This document shows, piece after piece, positions 16,663 to 25,517 of a stretch of 61,272 nt of DNA; positions within the stretch are counted from its first letter, which is position 1; every line of letters begins with the position of its first letter. This DNA is from Gammaproteobacteria bacterium UBA7449 (GTDB lineage: Bacteria > Pseudomonadota > Gammaproteobacteria > Pseudomonadales > Pseudohongiellaceae). The notes under the pieces are model-generated. The model saw only the letters and a list, made by a program, of their open reading frames with translations, was not told the origin of the DNA and did not search any database. The stretch covers positions 1-61,272 of the forward strand of contig DLPV01000014.1 in the NCBI GenBank assembly GCA_002477465.1, in the 5' to 3' direction. Made by a program: the position numbers and the translations under genes.

Positions 16663-17577
16663 ATGCAACAATCGACCACCCAAAATTACGTCGAACTCCT
16701 GCTTCTGTCAGCAATATGGGGTTCTTCCTTTCTGTTCCTGCGAATTGCTGCCCCAGAGTTTGGTCCGCTATTTTTGGTTCAGATACGAGTACTGAGCGCC
16801 GCGCTGGTGATGCTACCCATGTGCCTATTACTGGGACGGTGGCCGGACCTCGTTGCTAACTGGCGAACGATATTCCTGATCAGTCTCACGAATATGGCTG
16901 TACCGTTTTGTTTTTTTGCCTTTGCTGCGCTGTATGTGAGCGCGGGGTTGTTATCCATCATGAATGCTACAGTGCCATTTTTTACAGCGTTGATTGCATT
17001 TCTCGTGTTTGGTCAGCGCTTGTCAGTGCTTTCGATCTTGGGTATGGCGTTTGGCTTCGCTGGTGTGATCGTGTTGGTGTTTGACCCGCAAGCAATCGAG
17101 ATGGGAGCGGGCAGTACGCTGGCTGTGCCGGCCGTGTTATTCGCCTGTTTTCTCTACGGTATTGCCCTGAATCTTGTTGCGCACAAACTTGCGGGTGTCT
17201 CTGGTCTGGCTATTACCGCCGGCAGTCTGTTGTTTTCCTCGGTGCTGTTGCTTCCTTTTTCTCTGCAGGCGCTTCCGGAAACCATGCCCTCGGCGCCAGT
17301 CTGGGCAGCCGTTGCAGCCCTGGGGATTGGCTGTACCGGCCTGGCCTATCTCATGTTTTATCGCCTGATTGCGCGAATAGGCTCACAGCAAACCATCATG
17401 ACGACCTACTTGATCCCACTCTTCAGCATCCTGTGGGGAAATCTCTTTCTTGCGGAAAGCATCACGCTTTTCACTCTTCTGGGCTGTATGCTAGTGCTGT
17501 TGGGAGTCGGGATGACGACAGGAAGATTGCCCGGTTTGAACAAATTGGTTCCGCACACCAAGGCAGCAGACGAGTGA
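16663..17577 (+). CDS. EamA/DMT-family transporter
   Basis: Inner-membrane exporter of the drug/metabolite superfamily. The 304 residues form about ten hydrophobic segments in two EamA repeats. ELLLLSAIWGSSFLFLRIA near the start is the usual first-segment pattern, and the second repeat ends with LFLAESITLFTLLGCMLVLLG in part. Substrate unknown. It follows the aminotransferase by about 105 nt, a spacer containing a GCCGC/GCGGC hairpin. Confidence 0.85.
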   Translation: MQQSTTQNYVELLLLSAIWGSSFLFLRIAAPEFGPLFLVQIRVLSAALVMLPMCLLLGRWPDLVANWRTIFLISLTNMAVPFCFFAFAALYVSAGLLSIMNATVPFFTALIAFLVFGQRLSVLSILGMAFGFAGVIVLVFDPQAIEMGAGSTLAVPAVLFACFLYGIALNLVAHKLAGVSGLAITAGSLLFSSVLLLPFSLQALPETMPSAPVWAAVAALGIGCTGLAYLMFYRLIARIGSQQTIMTTYLIPLFSILWGNLFLAESITLFTLLGCMLVLLGVGMTTGRLPGLNKLVPHTKAADE

Positions 17578-17667
17578 GAGGGTAGAAATAGGCCTCCCTG
17601 CTGAGCCAAAGAGCCCGCAAATAGTATTAGATATCAGGGCTCTAGGTAACTTTGGTCAAATTGTTAA

Positions 17668-17934
17668 GATCTGAAATTCCTGCTAAAGTTAAGTAGTTTG
17701 GTGGTGTTCCAACTAATTAATGAAGGGAGTTTCTCCGGAGAGTTTTATAACACGCCCTTTACCGGGGGGCGTTATAACGACGTTTTTGGTGAGCTCTATT
17801 TCGCGTTCATTACTGCCGATGCGTCAACTGAATATTACCATTCAGGCAAACTGGTTGATGGAAGGCTCGAAGGCTTGACCCATGCACCCAACCGAGATTT
17901 ATTGCAGTTTTGGACGGCGACACGCTCGCCCTGA
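17668..17934 (+). pseudogene. Short open frame resembling the end of a small beta-barrel protein, possibly a remnant
   Basis: The frame is open from 17668 and could start at TTG 17698 (78 residues). It reads like beta strands: YFAFITADASTEYYHSG, then DGRLEGLTHAPNRDLLQ and FWTATRSP. The endings resemble lipocalin-like or fatty-acid-binding-type small barrels, but this is only an impression. There is no good ribosome site and no N-terminal half, so it may be the tail of a lost gene. Not recognised with certainty. Confidence 0.3.
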
Positions 17935-18017
17935 TTCCACAGCGCACGGGGTAGGCATCGGCGTTTGCCTGTGCGGATTGTCGCGCCAGTAGTTATTTAT
18001 TTCGGAAATCGTAGACT

Positions 18018-18659
18018 TTGCCCAAATCACCTCTTACCCCGGTTGAAACCGGCGAGATTTACGACCAGATTACTCAACTCTGGACTTCCGATAAATTCGA
18101 TCGTAGCAATGGTATTGCAGTACACGAATATGCCATCGCGTTCACGCAGCGTCGCCGCAGGGCGTTGGATGTGGGTTGTGGTTGTAGCGGCCGCTTCATA
18201 GAACTCTTGCAGGGCCATGGGTTTGCCCCGATAGGAATTGATATATCCTGGCAGATGATTGCGTTGGCTCGCCAACGTCATCCGGAAGTTCAGTTACATC
18301 ATGCAGACATCTGCAACTGGGAATTGCCCACCACCTATGACTTTATTACGGCTTGGGACAGTATCTGGCATGTGCCGCTATCGGCGCAGAAGGCTGTTTT
18401 TACGAAGCTCGTAAAAGGGCTTGCTGAAGATGGCGTGTTGATATTTAGCTGTGGTGGAACAGACGAAGTGGGGGAGCTTTACGACAGCACAATGGGGCCT
18501 GAAGTATATTATGGTTCGCTAGGTGTAAATGTCATCCTTGCGCTGCTTGACGAACTGGGTTGCCGCATACGACACGTTGAGTTTGACCAATACCCCGAAC
18601 TCCATGTCTGCATCATCGCCCAGAAGTCGTCAAACCTCGCAAGTCGAGCTTTGGATTAG
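18018..18659 (+). CDS. SAM-dependent methyltransferase, class I
   Basis: Cytoplasmic methyltransferase of unknown substrate. The 213 residues (TTG start at 18018, MPKSPLTPVETG) contain motif I ALDVGCGCSGRFIELL near residue 50 and a motif II-like IGIDISWQMIALAR after it. ITAWDSIWHVPL marks the acidic loop region. The gene stands alone between a possible remnant and a secreted cupin-like gene. Start codon uncertain. Confidence 0.8.
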   Translation: MPKSPLTPVETGEIYDQITQLWTSDKFDRSNGIAVHEYAIAFTQRRRRALDVGCGCSGRFIELLQGHGFAPIGIDISWQMIALARQRHPEVQLHHADICNWELPTTYDFITAWDSIWHVPLSAQKAVFTKLVKGLAEDGVLIFSCGGTDEVGELYDSTMGPEVYYGSLGVNVILALLDELGCRIRHVEFDQYPELHVCIIAQKSSNLASRALD

Positions 18660-18739
18660 ACTTGGACTCCATGCTCTGGCCGGGATTCACACTAAACTGG
18701 GAGCAATCGCTCATTCCAGCATTCAGTAGAGGTGACAAT

Positions 18740-19459
18740 ATGAAAATAAGAAAACTCACTTTGATTCCTTTTCTTTTACTGGTGCTTGGGGTCCCGCAAT
18801 TGCCAAGTTTCGCTGAAGAGGAGTTGCCCCATGCCTACCCCCGTATTGGCGTGCGAACCCTGTTTGAAAACGAAAGGGTTTACGCATGGGATGTCACCTG
18901 GCTGCCTGGCATTTCACAACCCTATCACCGCCATCGATATGATTTGGCTGCGGTTTATTTACGCTACGGACCTATACGCATTACCACGCTGGATGGCACC
19001 GAGAATCCTCAGACACCACCTTTCGATATCCCCCGACCTTTTTTCCAGCCTGCTGGAGTGACGCACAAGGAAGAGATGGTTCGCTTTCCGGAAGATACGC
19101 CAACACGCTGGGCCATTATGTTCGACCTCAAGGACGTGCTTGGGCGGAGAGTTGATGTGATCAGAGGTACGGAAGCCGCGTTCCCGCGTTCAGGCGCCGA
19201 GTTGGCTATCGATAATGAGCGCGTTCTGGAGTGGGTTCACGGTTGGCAAGAGGGCCAAGCTGGCGAGTTGATGACCTATGAACGGGATGCGCTACAAGTG
19301 TTCAGCGAACCCGGGATACTCGAATATACCTTCGCCAGTGGCGTTACTCTGACCGAGGCTTACGCTGTGGGCGACACGCGTTTTATTGCTGCAGGTACGG
19401 TCAGGGCTGAGAGAGCGGTGATGGGATCGCCGCAAGCGGTTACCATTGAGTTAAAGTAG
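18740..19459 (+). CDS. Secreted cupin-like protein of unknown function
   Basis: Start chosen at ATG 18740, after AGAGGTGAC. It opens with a signal peptide (MKIRKLTLIPFLLLVLGVPQLPSFA, about 25 residues, given as a description only). The 239-residue product has WLPGISQPYHRHRYD, a cupin-type metal-site pattern with several His. A second repeat begins around residue 140 (AELAIDNERVLEWVH). Periplasmic, perhaps two cupin-like halves. Function unknown. Confidence 0.6.
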   Translation: MKIRKLTLIPFLLLVLGVPQLPSFAEEELPHAYPRIGVRTLFENERVYAWDVTWLPGISQPYHRHRYDLAAVYLRYGPIRITTLDGTENPQTPPFDIPRPFFQPAGVTHKEEMVRFPEDTPTRWAIMFDLKDVLGRRVDVIRGTEAAFPRSGAELAIDNERVLEWVHGWQEGQAGELMTYERDALQVFSEPGILEYTFASGVTLTEAYAVGDTRFIAAGTVRAERAVMGSPQAVTIELK

Positions 19460-19467
19460 GAGCTCGC

Positions 19468-19959
19468 TTGCTGTACTTCGCCTATGGATCAAATATGTCT
19501 GCGCCGAGACTCGGGGAGCGGGTTGGCATCACGTCAGTTGTCGGAGTAGCAACATTGGCTAATCACGTATTGCAGTTTCATAAGCAAAGCGACGACGGTT
19601 CTGCAAAATGTAATATCGCTTACGCGACAGAACGCGATGTGTTTGTGCTTGGAGTCGTGTTCGACCTGCCTGAATCGGGGAAGCCTGCGCTTGATCGATT
19701 CGAGGGAGTAGGGCAAGGATACGAAGTCAGAACCGTGACGGTGACGCTGGTCGGCGGGCAGGACATCAAAGTCTTTACCTATTGGGCCACCAAGATAGAC
19801 CCCAGGCTCAAGCCTTATCACTGGTACAAACACCATGTCCTTCATGGTGCACGAACTGCCGGCTTATCCGATCGCTATATCGCGAGAATTGAAGCAGTGG
19901 AATCTATCGAAGATCCCAATGCTGATAGACATCGCAGGCAGATGAATATGTACCGTTAG
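19468..19959 (+). CDS. Gamma-glutamylcyclotransferase-fold protein (AIG2/GGCT family)
   Basis: The 163 residues begin (TTG start) MLYFAYGSNMSAPRL, the family's YGSN phosphate-loop motif, which fixes the start. LDRFEGVGQGYEVRTV is the usual central segment. Such proteins cyclise gamma-glutamyl amines or act in related amide chemistry. The exact substrate is unknown. The gene follows the cupin-like gene by 8 nt, with AGGAG at the stop, so they may be cotranscribed. Confidence 0.8.
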   Translation: MLYFAYGSNMSAPRLGERVGITSVVGVATLANHVLQFHKQSDDGSAKCNIAYATERDVFVLGVVFDLPESGKPALDRFEGVGQGYEVRTVTVTLVGGQDIKVFTYWATKIDPRLKPYHWYKHHVLHGARTAGLSDRYIARIEAVESIEDPNADRHRRQMNMYR

Positions 19960-20029
19960 GCATTTGATAGGGTTGCTGCTGGTGCAGGCAATGCCGTCGT
20001 TACGCCGCAGGATAAGAATGATAGCCAAT

Positions 20030-20066
20030 AAAAAACCCGATCGCTTCTGCAAGTGATCGGGTTTTT
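20030..20066. terminator. Bidirectional terminator
   Basis: ACCCGATCGCTT-ctgc-AAGTGATCGGGT is flanked by As on the left and Ts on the right, so it can end transcription from both sides. It lies between the cyclotransferase-like gene and the convergent PQQ dehydrogenase gene. Confidence 0.88.
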
Positions 20067-20091
20067 GTTTTTTGCCAAGAGGGTGTCAGGT

Positions 20092-22104
20092 TTAGTGATC
20101 GCCACCCGGCGCTGCAGCAGGCAAGGCCATGGCTGTCAGCTTACTGCCGGTTTGCAGCATGATGTACTGGTGTCCCTCATGAACCCAGGTGCTCATGCCA
20201 TAGCGGCTTCGCGCTGGTACTTCGATTGCGGCTTCAGTCTCACCGGTTGCCTTGTTAATTGCATAGAGCATCGGCGTGCCATCAGTTTCAGTGTCGGAGT
20301 AGAGCAGCATGTTGGATGTCACAGTCATTGGCACTAACGCACCGGTTCCGGTATTGCCAACATCCAGATTGTTTGCCTCAATCACCTGCTGAACGCGGGC
20401 GGGCGTATTGCCAGTTGGAATCATCCATTCATGCTCACCTGTGTTCATGTTGATCGCCGTAATGCGGCTGTAGGGTGGCTTGAAGTATGGAATCTGGGCC
20501 GGGTGACGAGGAGAGCCTGCACCTGGTCCATTAGCATACTGGGCGTAGGTGGTTCCGGTAGGCAGTTCGTATTGCAGGTCAGCCTCTTCACCAGGTACTA
20601 GCTGTACCGGGCTGCAGGCTGAGCGCGAAGATACGTACAGCATGCCTGTAGTTGGATCGGCCACTGCTGGTGCCGTAATGTTGGCACCACCACCACCGCC
20701 TGGACAGAACATAGCGGCTCGCTTGCCTGATTCATGACCACGCTGGATCGGAGGCAGGAATAGCGGTCCCATCATATAGTCGGCCATCGCCGTGATAGCC
20801 TGCTGACGCAATTCTGGTGTCCAGTCGACCAGGTCGTTGACTGAGATTCCCTGAATATCGAAAGGGGCGGGCTTGGTCGGGAAGGGCTGGGTAGGCGACA
20901 GCTTTTCACCTGGCACCGTTGATTGCGGTACCGGCCGTTCTTCGATTGGCCAGATTGGCTCACCTGTCAAACGGTTGAAGGCATAAACAAAGCTTTGCTT
21001 GGTTACCTGCATCACTGCCGGTATTTCCTGCCCATCAACGTTCACGTCCATCAGGATTGGGTTCATCGGGTTGTCATAGTTCCAGATGTCGTGATGCACC
21101 ATCTGAAAATGCCAGGCTCGCTCACCGGTGGATGCATCCAGTGCGATAAGGCTGGTGCCGTACAGGTTGTCGCCTGGGCGGAAGCCGCCATAGTAGTCGA
21201 TGGTTGCCCCGTTAGTCGGCACATAAACCAGGTTGTTTTCCACGTCGGCGGAGATAGGTGCCCACGAGGAAACGTCGCCGGTCCACTCCCAGGCATCATT
21301 TTCCCAGGTCTCATGGCCATACTCACCGGGACGCGGAATCACGTTAAACTTCCATTTGAAGTCACCGGTACTCTTATCGTAAGCCAGGATATCGCCCGGA
21401 ATATTTTCGATCCGGGACTGGTGGTAGCCTTGCTCAGCGGAGTTACCAATGATTACCGTATCGTTAACAACGATTGGGGGAGATGACGCGGTGATATATC
21501 CAGTCTCCAGTGGCACACCATCATAGGGGTCGAAGGGATGGCCGAGGTCAGCCAGCAGATCCACTACGCCGGTTTCGGGGAAGCCATCAACAGGGACGGG
21601 CTGGCCAAAGCCTTCCAGCGGGGTACCGGTGACCGCATCGAGAGCAACCAGGAAGAAGCCTGGTGTTACGATATAAATTACACCGCGTCCATTCACCTCA
21701 TCGTAGGCTATGCCCTTGCCGTAGTCGGCGCGCATGGAATATTCCCAGCGGGCCGTATTGGGCAGGCGATAGCTCCAGGCTGTCTCTCCAGTCTTGGGGT
21801 CAATGGCTACCACATGGCGGCGAGGACCGGCCACGGTGTACAGCATGCCATTAATGTAGCTAGGCGTGGCACGACCGCTGCTGGCACCCATGCTGGCGCC
21901 ATCCCATTCCCAGACCACTTCCAGGTCTTCAAAATTGTCGATGTTGATTTCATCGGCGGGAGAATAGCGGGTATGGGCAAAGTCATTGCCGAGGGTGTAC
22001 CACTCGACTGAATCCTGGGCCATTACGCTTGCGGAACAGGCCAGAACCAATGCTGCGGTTGCTACAGATTGAACGCTTTGCAGAATAGTTCGTCTTATTG
22101 TCAT
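20092..22104 (-). CDS. PQQ-dependent dehydrogenase-like periplasmic quinoprotein
   Basis: A secreted eight-bladed-propeller-type enzyme expected to oxidise an alcohol or aldehyde/sugar with PQQ. Start chosen at ATG 22104 because GAGG lies 7 nt before it; an upstream GTG overlaps that site. The 670 residues have a signal peptide ending near SASVMAQ. NDFAHTRYSPADEIN is the usual first blade motif. Trp-docking-type repeats include ETAWSYR and GDFKWKF. There is no CxxCH, so no heme domain is fused. A quinone or separate cytochrome must accept electrons. Confidence 0.8.
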   Translation of the reverse strand: MTIRRTILQSVQSVATAALVLACSASVMAQDSVEWYTLGNDFAHTRYSPADEINIDNFEDLEVVWEWDGASMGASSGRATPSYINGMLYTVAGPRRHVVAIDPKTGETAWSYRLPNTARWEYSMRADYGKGIAYDEVNGRGVIYIVTPGFFLVALDAVTGTPLEGFGQPVPVDGFPETGVVDLLADLGHPFDPYDGVPLETGYITASSPPIVVNDTVIIGNSAEQGYHQSRIENIPGDILAYDKSTGDFKWKFNVIPRPGEYGHETWENDAWEWTGDVSSWAPISADVENNLVYVPTNGATIDYYGGFRPGDNLYGTSLIALDASTGERAWHFQMVHHDIWNYDNPMNPILMDVNVDGQEIPAVMQVTKQSFVYAFNRLTGEPIWPIEERPVPQSTVPGEKLSPTQPFPTKPAPFDIQGISVNDLVDWTPELRQQAITAMADYMMGPLFLPPIQRGHESGKRAAMFCPGGGGGANITAPAVADPTTGMLYVSSRSACSPVQLVPGEEADLQYELPTGTTYAQYANGPGAGSPRHPAQIPYFKPPYSRITAINMNTGEHEWMIPTGNTPARVQQVIEANNLDVGNTGTGALVPMTVTSNMLLYSDTETDGTPMLYAINKATGETEAAIEVPARSRYGMSTWVHEGHQYIMLQTGSKLTAMALPAAAPGGDH

Positions 22105-22302
22105 TATTAGCCTCACTGAGATATTGAGAAATCCAGTTAGTACTGCGTCGGGCTGTTTATTTCTCTTAAAAACTACATTAGAAACAAAATGTTAAGGTAT
22201 TGACGCGCGAACCGTGTCGCAACGCCAACACCGTTTTTGAGGCTACCGTAAGGAATGGACTTTGTCTACGGCCAAAAAGACCCTGCATTGCGCAGAAACG
22301 GG
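22105..22302 (-). promoter_or_regulatory. Spacer before the PQQ dehydrogenase, possible promoter
   Basis: On the minus strand TTGCGA and TACCTT are 17 nt apart (near 22,193-22,222), a weak sigma-70-like match for the PQQ gene. A weak CTGC/GCAG hairpin followed by Ts (22,274-22,295, minus strand) may end the upstream DapA-family gene. Both are tentative. Confidence 0.3.
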
Positions 22303-23214
22303 CTAAATATCAGGCATTTGGAAGTTCGCTGCGGCCAGTTCCTGGCGCAGTTCATCCCGCTGGTTTGCCGTGAGGGGCTGCAGAGGTGGCCTGACTCGAA
22401 ACCAGATCGGGTCATCGCCATAAATTGCAGTCGCCGCCTTCAGGGCAGGAATCATGGGGCGGGACTGGAAGATGCCGCGTATGGTGTTCAGCCCAGCTTG
22501 TAGCTGCTCCGCATCAGCGGTCCGCCACTGGTCGTATAGTGTTTTGATGGCGCCAGGATTGACATTGGCCGTTGCTGAGATACAGCCCGCGCCACCGGCC
22601 TGCATGTTCTTGAGCAGAAAGCTCTCCGATCCACAGAACACCCGAAAGTCTTCGATGCCCAGTTCATTCAATGCCTGGGTATGCGACCAGTCGCCAGAAC
22701 TGTCCTTGATGCCGGCAATCTGGGTTGGATACTTCTCGGCCAGTTGCTTGATCACCGTATGGGGAATTGGCACATTGGCCACTGGCGGAATATGGTAGAG
22801 ATAGACTCGCAGTGCCGGGTCGTCCACACCTTCAATCACCGCGCTAAAGAAATCGACAAGCCCGTCATCGGCCACGCCCTTGTAGTAAAACGGCGGCAGC
22901 ATTAGCGCCCCACCACAGCCTAAGTTCACCGCATGAGCGGTAAGCTCGATGGCGTCGGTGAGGGCGCAACTGCCGGTGCCGGGCATCAGCAGCGCCGGAT
23001 CGATACCACCTTCTACCAGCATGGTTAGCAGGTCTTTCTTCTCCGCGAGACTCAATGAATTCGCTTCGCTGTTGGTGCCAAACACCGCGAGACCGACACC
23101 CTGGCTCACCAGCCACTGGCAGTGTTTAAGAAAGCGCGCATAATCTGGGCGCAGATCTTCGTTAAAGGGGGTAATAACTGGTGCAAGTACGCCGCTAAAT
23201 CTCGATGAATTCAA
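22303..23214 (-). CDS. Dihydrodipicolinate synthase-family aldolase/lyase
   Basis: Schiff-base (beta/alpha)8 enzyme. Start chosen at TTG 23214, with AGGA 8 nt before it and the product (303 residues) aligning from the family's usual N-terminus (FSGVLAPVITPFNED); a longer reading to 23310 lacks support. GTNSE (residues 46-50) replaces the GTTGE motif. Y140 and the Schiff-base lysine K170 in AGIKDSSGD are present. The family also includes aldolases for keto-sugar acids, so lysine biosynthesis is not assured. Substrate unknown. Confidence 0.8.
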   Translation of the reverse strand: MNSSRFSGVLAPVITPFNEDLRPDYARFLKHCQWLVSQGVGLAVFGTNSEANSLSLAEKKDLLTMLVEGGIDPALLMPGTGSCALTDAIELTAHAVNLGCGGALMLPPFYYKGVADDGLVDFFSAVIEGVDDPALRVYLYHIPPVANVPIPHTVIKQLAEKYPTQIAGIKDSSGDWSHTQALNELGIEDFRVFCGSESFLLKNMQAGGAGCISATANVNPGAIKTLYDQWRTADAEQLQAGLNTIRGIFQSRPMIPALKAATAIYGDDPIWFRVRPPLQPLTANQRDELRQELAAANFQMPDI

Positions 23215-23279
23215 GGTTGGAGTCCTGTTAGTCGCGATGATATGGAGTCGCTCCGACTTGCTGGCAATGTGGACGAATT

Positions 23280-23308
23280 GCTGACAGCCCCTGCTGCGTG
23301 CTGACAGC
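23280..23308. repeat. Direct repeat, possible operator
   Basis: GCTGACAGC occurs twice, at 23280-23288 and 23300-23308, with starts 20 bp apart, about two helical turns. It lies between the DapA-family gene and a possible plus-strand promoter, as an operator might. No regulator gene is adjacent. Confidence 0.35.
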
Positions 23309-23312
23309 ACTT

Positions 23313-23340
23313 TTGATGTCAGATCGACCTAGACTATAGT
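23313..23340 (+). promoter_or_regulatory. Possible promoter upstream of the broken kinase
   Basis: TTGATG and TATAGT are 16 nt apart. The only gene downstream on this strand is the histidine kinase remnant, followed by the pilin-like gene. Tentative. Confidence 0.35.
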
Positions 23341-23545
23341 TTCACGCCAGCCGTAATCTGAACAACATGCCATAAATGGTGCTTAACCGCCAAATAGTTG
23401 CGAGACATGATGTCTAGATGCTTTGGTGCAAGTAGCCATTGGCAACAAAAACTATTCATCCTGATCGATGCGCGCCTGGGTGGTGCTCACTCATTTTCAG
23501 GTGAAGTTCGAAGAATCCAGGATTCCTCTGTTTACTGCGGATTAA

Positions 23546-23987
23546 CAGCGTGCCCTAGCGCGATACTCGTCCAGCCTGGTGGCTGAGCAAATAAGCGGCA
23601 CCCCTGCAGGAAAAGAGGCTGAGCTGTTGGGGAGTTTGCGGACAGTAATGCCTACTCTACGAAAGCGGTCTGAACAGTGTTTTTGGTAATTTGTTTGTAA
23701 ACTATGCTGATGAAAGCGGCAGAGACAGAGAGGTTCAGCCCGATATCAAGGTTTTCATTGCAGAGGAGGGCGATCAAGTCCGCATTGAAATTACTGTTAT
23801 CAATGGCAGTCCCTGTCTGTGGTCAGAACGGCTATTTGAGTCACTCTGGAGTGAAAAAGGGGGTGGCCTGGGAATTGGGCTATATCTCATGAGGCAGCTA
23901 ATTACGGAGGCTGGAGACACCTTGCAGGCATTTACACCTACCCAAGAGCCTATGATATTCGTAATATCTTTGCCGCGTTCTTTGTAA
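23546..23987 (+). pseudogene. Remnant of a sensor histidine kinase
   Basis: Two open pieces in different frames together look like the end of a histidine kinase. The first (23546-23689) reads RALARYSSSLVAEQISG and resembles a helical linker or dimerisation part. The second (from about 23649) has the ATP-binding motifs GNLFVNYADES (N box), ERLFESLWSEK (F box) and GGGLGIGLYLMRQL (G2). The frame change and absence of an N-terminus, with no phospho-His motif, mark it as broken. The second piece ends at TAA 23985-23987. Confidence 0.6.
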
Positions 23988-24109
23988 ATTAAATCTACAT
24001 ATTACGGAGACTAACGGCCACCTATATAGCCCACGCCAATTGTTTCTCGGTTCAGATTGATGAACACGAATTTAAGTATTTCAACGAGCTTAACCGGGGA
24101 GAACAATAA

Positions 24110-24799
24110 TTGAAAAACTCGATCCAGACAGTTCAGGCAAGGCGAAGCCAACAAGGCTTCACCCTGAATGAGATCGCTATTGTCTTGGTGATCATCCGTC
24201 TGCTGGTGGGTGGTGTAATGCAAGGGCAGCAACTCATCGAAAACTCACGCGTCAAGCAAACTGTTAAAGACATGAATGGCACTGCTGCAACTGTATTCGC
24301 CTACCAAGATCGCTATGGCCGTACGCCTGGGGATGATGGTTCTACTGCAACAGGACAAGGTCGCGGTTCCAGCTGGAGCAGCGCCAATATCGGTGGCGAT
24401 GCCGACGGCCAACTCGAAACTAACCGTAACCAGACTTTTAACGGTGCTGTTGAAGGTGACGCTTTCTGGCGTCAGCTGAAAGCTGCGGGTTTCATCGCTG
24501 GTGATCCAGCTGATACCTGTGTAGCTGCTTTGCCTTCAAATTCCTGGGGTGGTCTGGTTGGTTTGACTTCTCAGATTGTAATGGGTGGACTCGGCGGCAA
24601 CAAAGTTTACCTGAGCCAGGTTCCAGGTTCTGCCGCAATCGCGATCGATGGTGAAATAGATGATGGTTCCGGTGCCACAGGTCGTCTGCGCGCTACGCAA
24701 GGTACTTCAGGACAAAACACGTTACCTGCCAGTGGTGCGCTTGGTGGCAGCGGTGTTTACTCTGAAGATAACGTGTATACACTTTGCCATCGCATGTAA
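24110..24799 (+). CDS. Type IV pilin-like / pseudopilin protein
   Basis: Start TTG 24110, after GGGGAG. A prepilin-type signal is clear: SQQG followed by FTLNEIAIVLVII, with Glu at position 5 of the mature protein. The 229 residues continue with a Gly/Ser/Ala/Asp-rich C-terminal domain with two isolated Cys (near 143 and 226) that may form a disulfide. No pilus assembly gene lies nearby, so PilD-like processing and assembly must come from elsewhere. Exact role unknown. Ends before a strong terminator. Confidence 0.75.
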   Translation: MKNSIQTVQARRSQQGFTLNEIAIVLVIIRLLVGGVMQGQQLIENSRVKQTVKDMNGTAATVFAYQDRYGRTPGDDGSTATGQGRGSSWSSANIGGDADGQLETNRNQTFNGAVEGDAFWRQLKAAGFIAGDPADTCVAALPSNSWGGLVGLTSQIVMGGLGGNKVYLSQVPGSAAIAIDGEIDDGSGATGRLRATQGTSGQNTLPASGALGGSGVYSEDNVYTLCHRM

Positions 24800-24833
24800 T
24801 TCAGTGAGTTTTCTCAGGTTGCTCCCCTGAACT

Positions 24834-24867
24834 AAAAAGCCCGGTCGAATTCGACCGGGCTTTTTTT
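24834..24867. terminator. Intrinsic terminator after the pilin-like gene
   Basis: A perfect inverted repeat GCCCGGTCGAA/TTCGACCGGGC is flanked by five As and seven Ts. It separates the pilin-like gene from the convergent lspA-like gene and can work both ways. Confidence 0.9.
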
Positions 24868-24894
24868 GTACCTTGTATTCGTTGATGCTCGCGC

Positions 24895-25383
24895 TTAAGT
24901 GTCGTTTTTACCAGCCTGGGCACCAAACACAAAGCTTAGAATAAGCAGTGGCCAGATACCAACGTGGATCATGACGTCGGCGGTATTGAATACATAGTTC
25001 CAGAATGGAATATGTTGGATGTCAATGAAATCAATTACACTGCCATGCAGCAAGCGATCAACGATATTGCTAGCACCGCCGCCCACTACAAAACCGAAGC
25101 AAATGTATTCATAGCGCTGCAGGTCTGGGCTTAGCCACAGATAGGCAGACACAGCCAAAAGTAGACCGATGCTGACCAGGGCAAACAACCAGCCTGAGCC
25201 TTGAGCCAGGCCAAACACACCTCCAAAGTTTCTTATATGAGTAAAATGTATGAAGCTATTCAGTTCAACGGTGGTGTTCTGTGGAATGCTGCTGTTTACC
25301 CAGAGGCCGATAGCCTGTGACAGCAGCAGGACCGAAACGGCAATCACTGTAAACAGCAGCATGTTATGGGCGCGGTTAACCAA
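24895..25383 (-). CDS. lspA: Signal peptidase II-like lipoprotein peptidase
   Basis: Inner-membrane aspartyl protease that cleaves prolipoproteins. The 162 residues have four membrane segments, RNFGGVFGLA (residues 51-60), the catalytic Asp pair in GGGASNIVDRL (D109) and FNTADVMIHVG (D136). The start is TTG 25383 with a GGGAAG site upstream; an ATG at residue 8 is possible. It is not next to ileS, its usual partner, so it may be a second copy. The family call is secure, the gene name less so. Confidence 0.8.
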   Translation of the reverse strand: MVNRAHNMLLFTVIAVSVLLLSQAIGLWVNSSIPQNTTVELNSFIHFTHIRNFGGVFGLAQGSGWLFALVSIGLLLAVSAYLWLSPDLQRYEYICFGFVVGGGASNIVDRLLHGSVIDFIDIQHIPFWNYVFNTADVMIHVGIWPLLILSFVFGAQAGKNDT

Positions 25384-25517
25384 CGATGATTCTTCCCTTT
25401 CAATCAGTCTTTTGCATTAGCAAGCATACCACATCAGTGCAAAATCGAAGCTTCACCAGCGACTAGGGTGGTGTTTAGCGAGTAGTAATAAGAGGGCTAT
25501 CATGAGAGAGGCTTTCA

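Noticed and set aside
20923..21486. Plus-strand frame inside the PQQ dehydrogenase gene
   Set aside because: Shadow of a long recognised gene in the other direction.
24011..24109. Short frame before the pilin-like gene ending HEFKYFNELNRGEQ
   Set aside because: No start codon in frame; about 34 residues only. It may be a remnant but cannot be supported.
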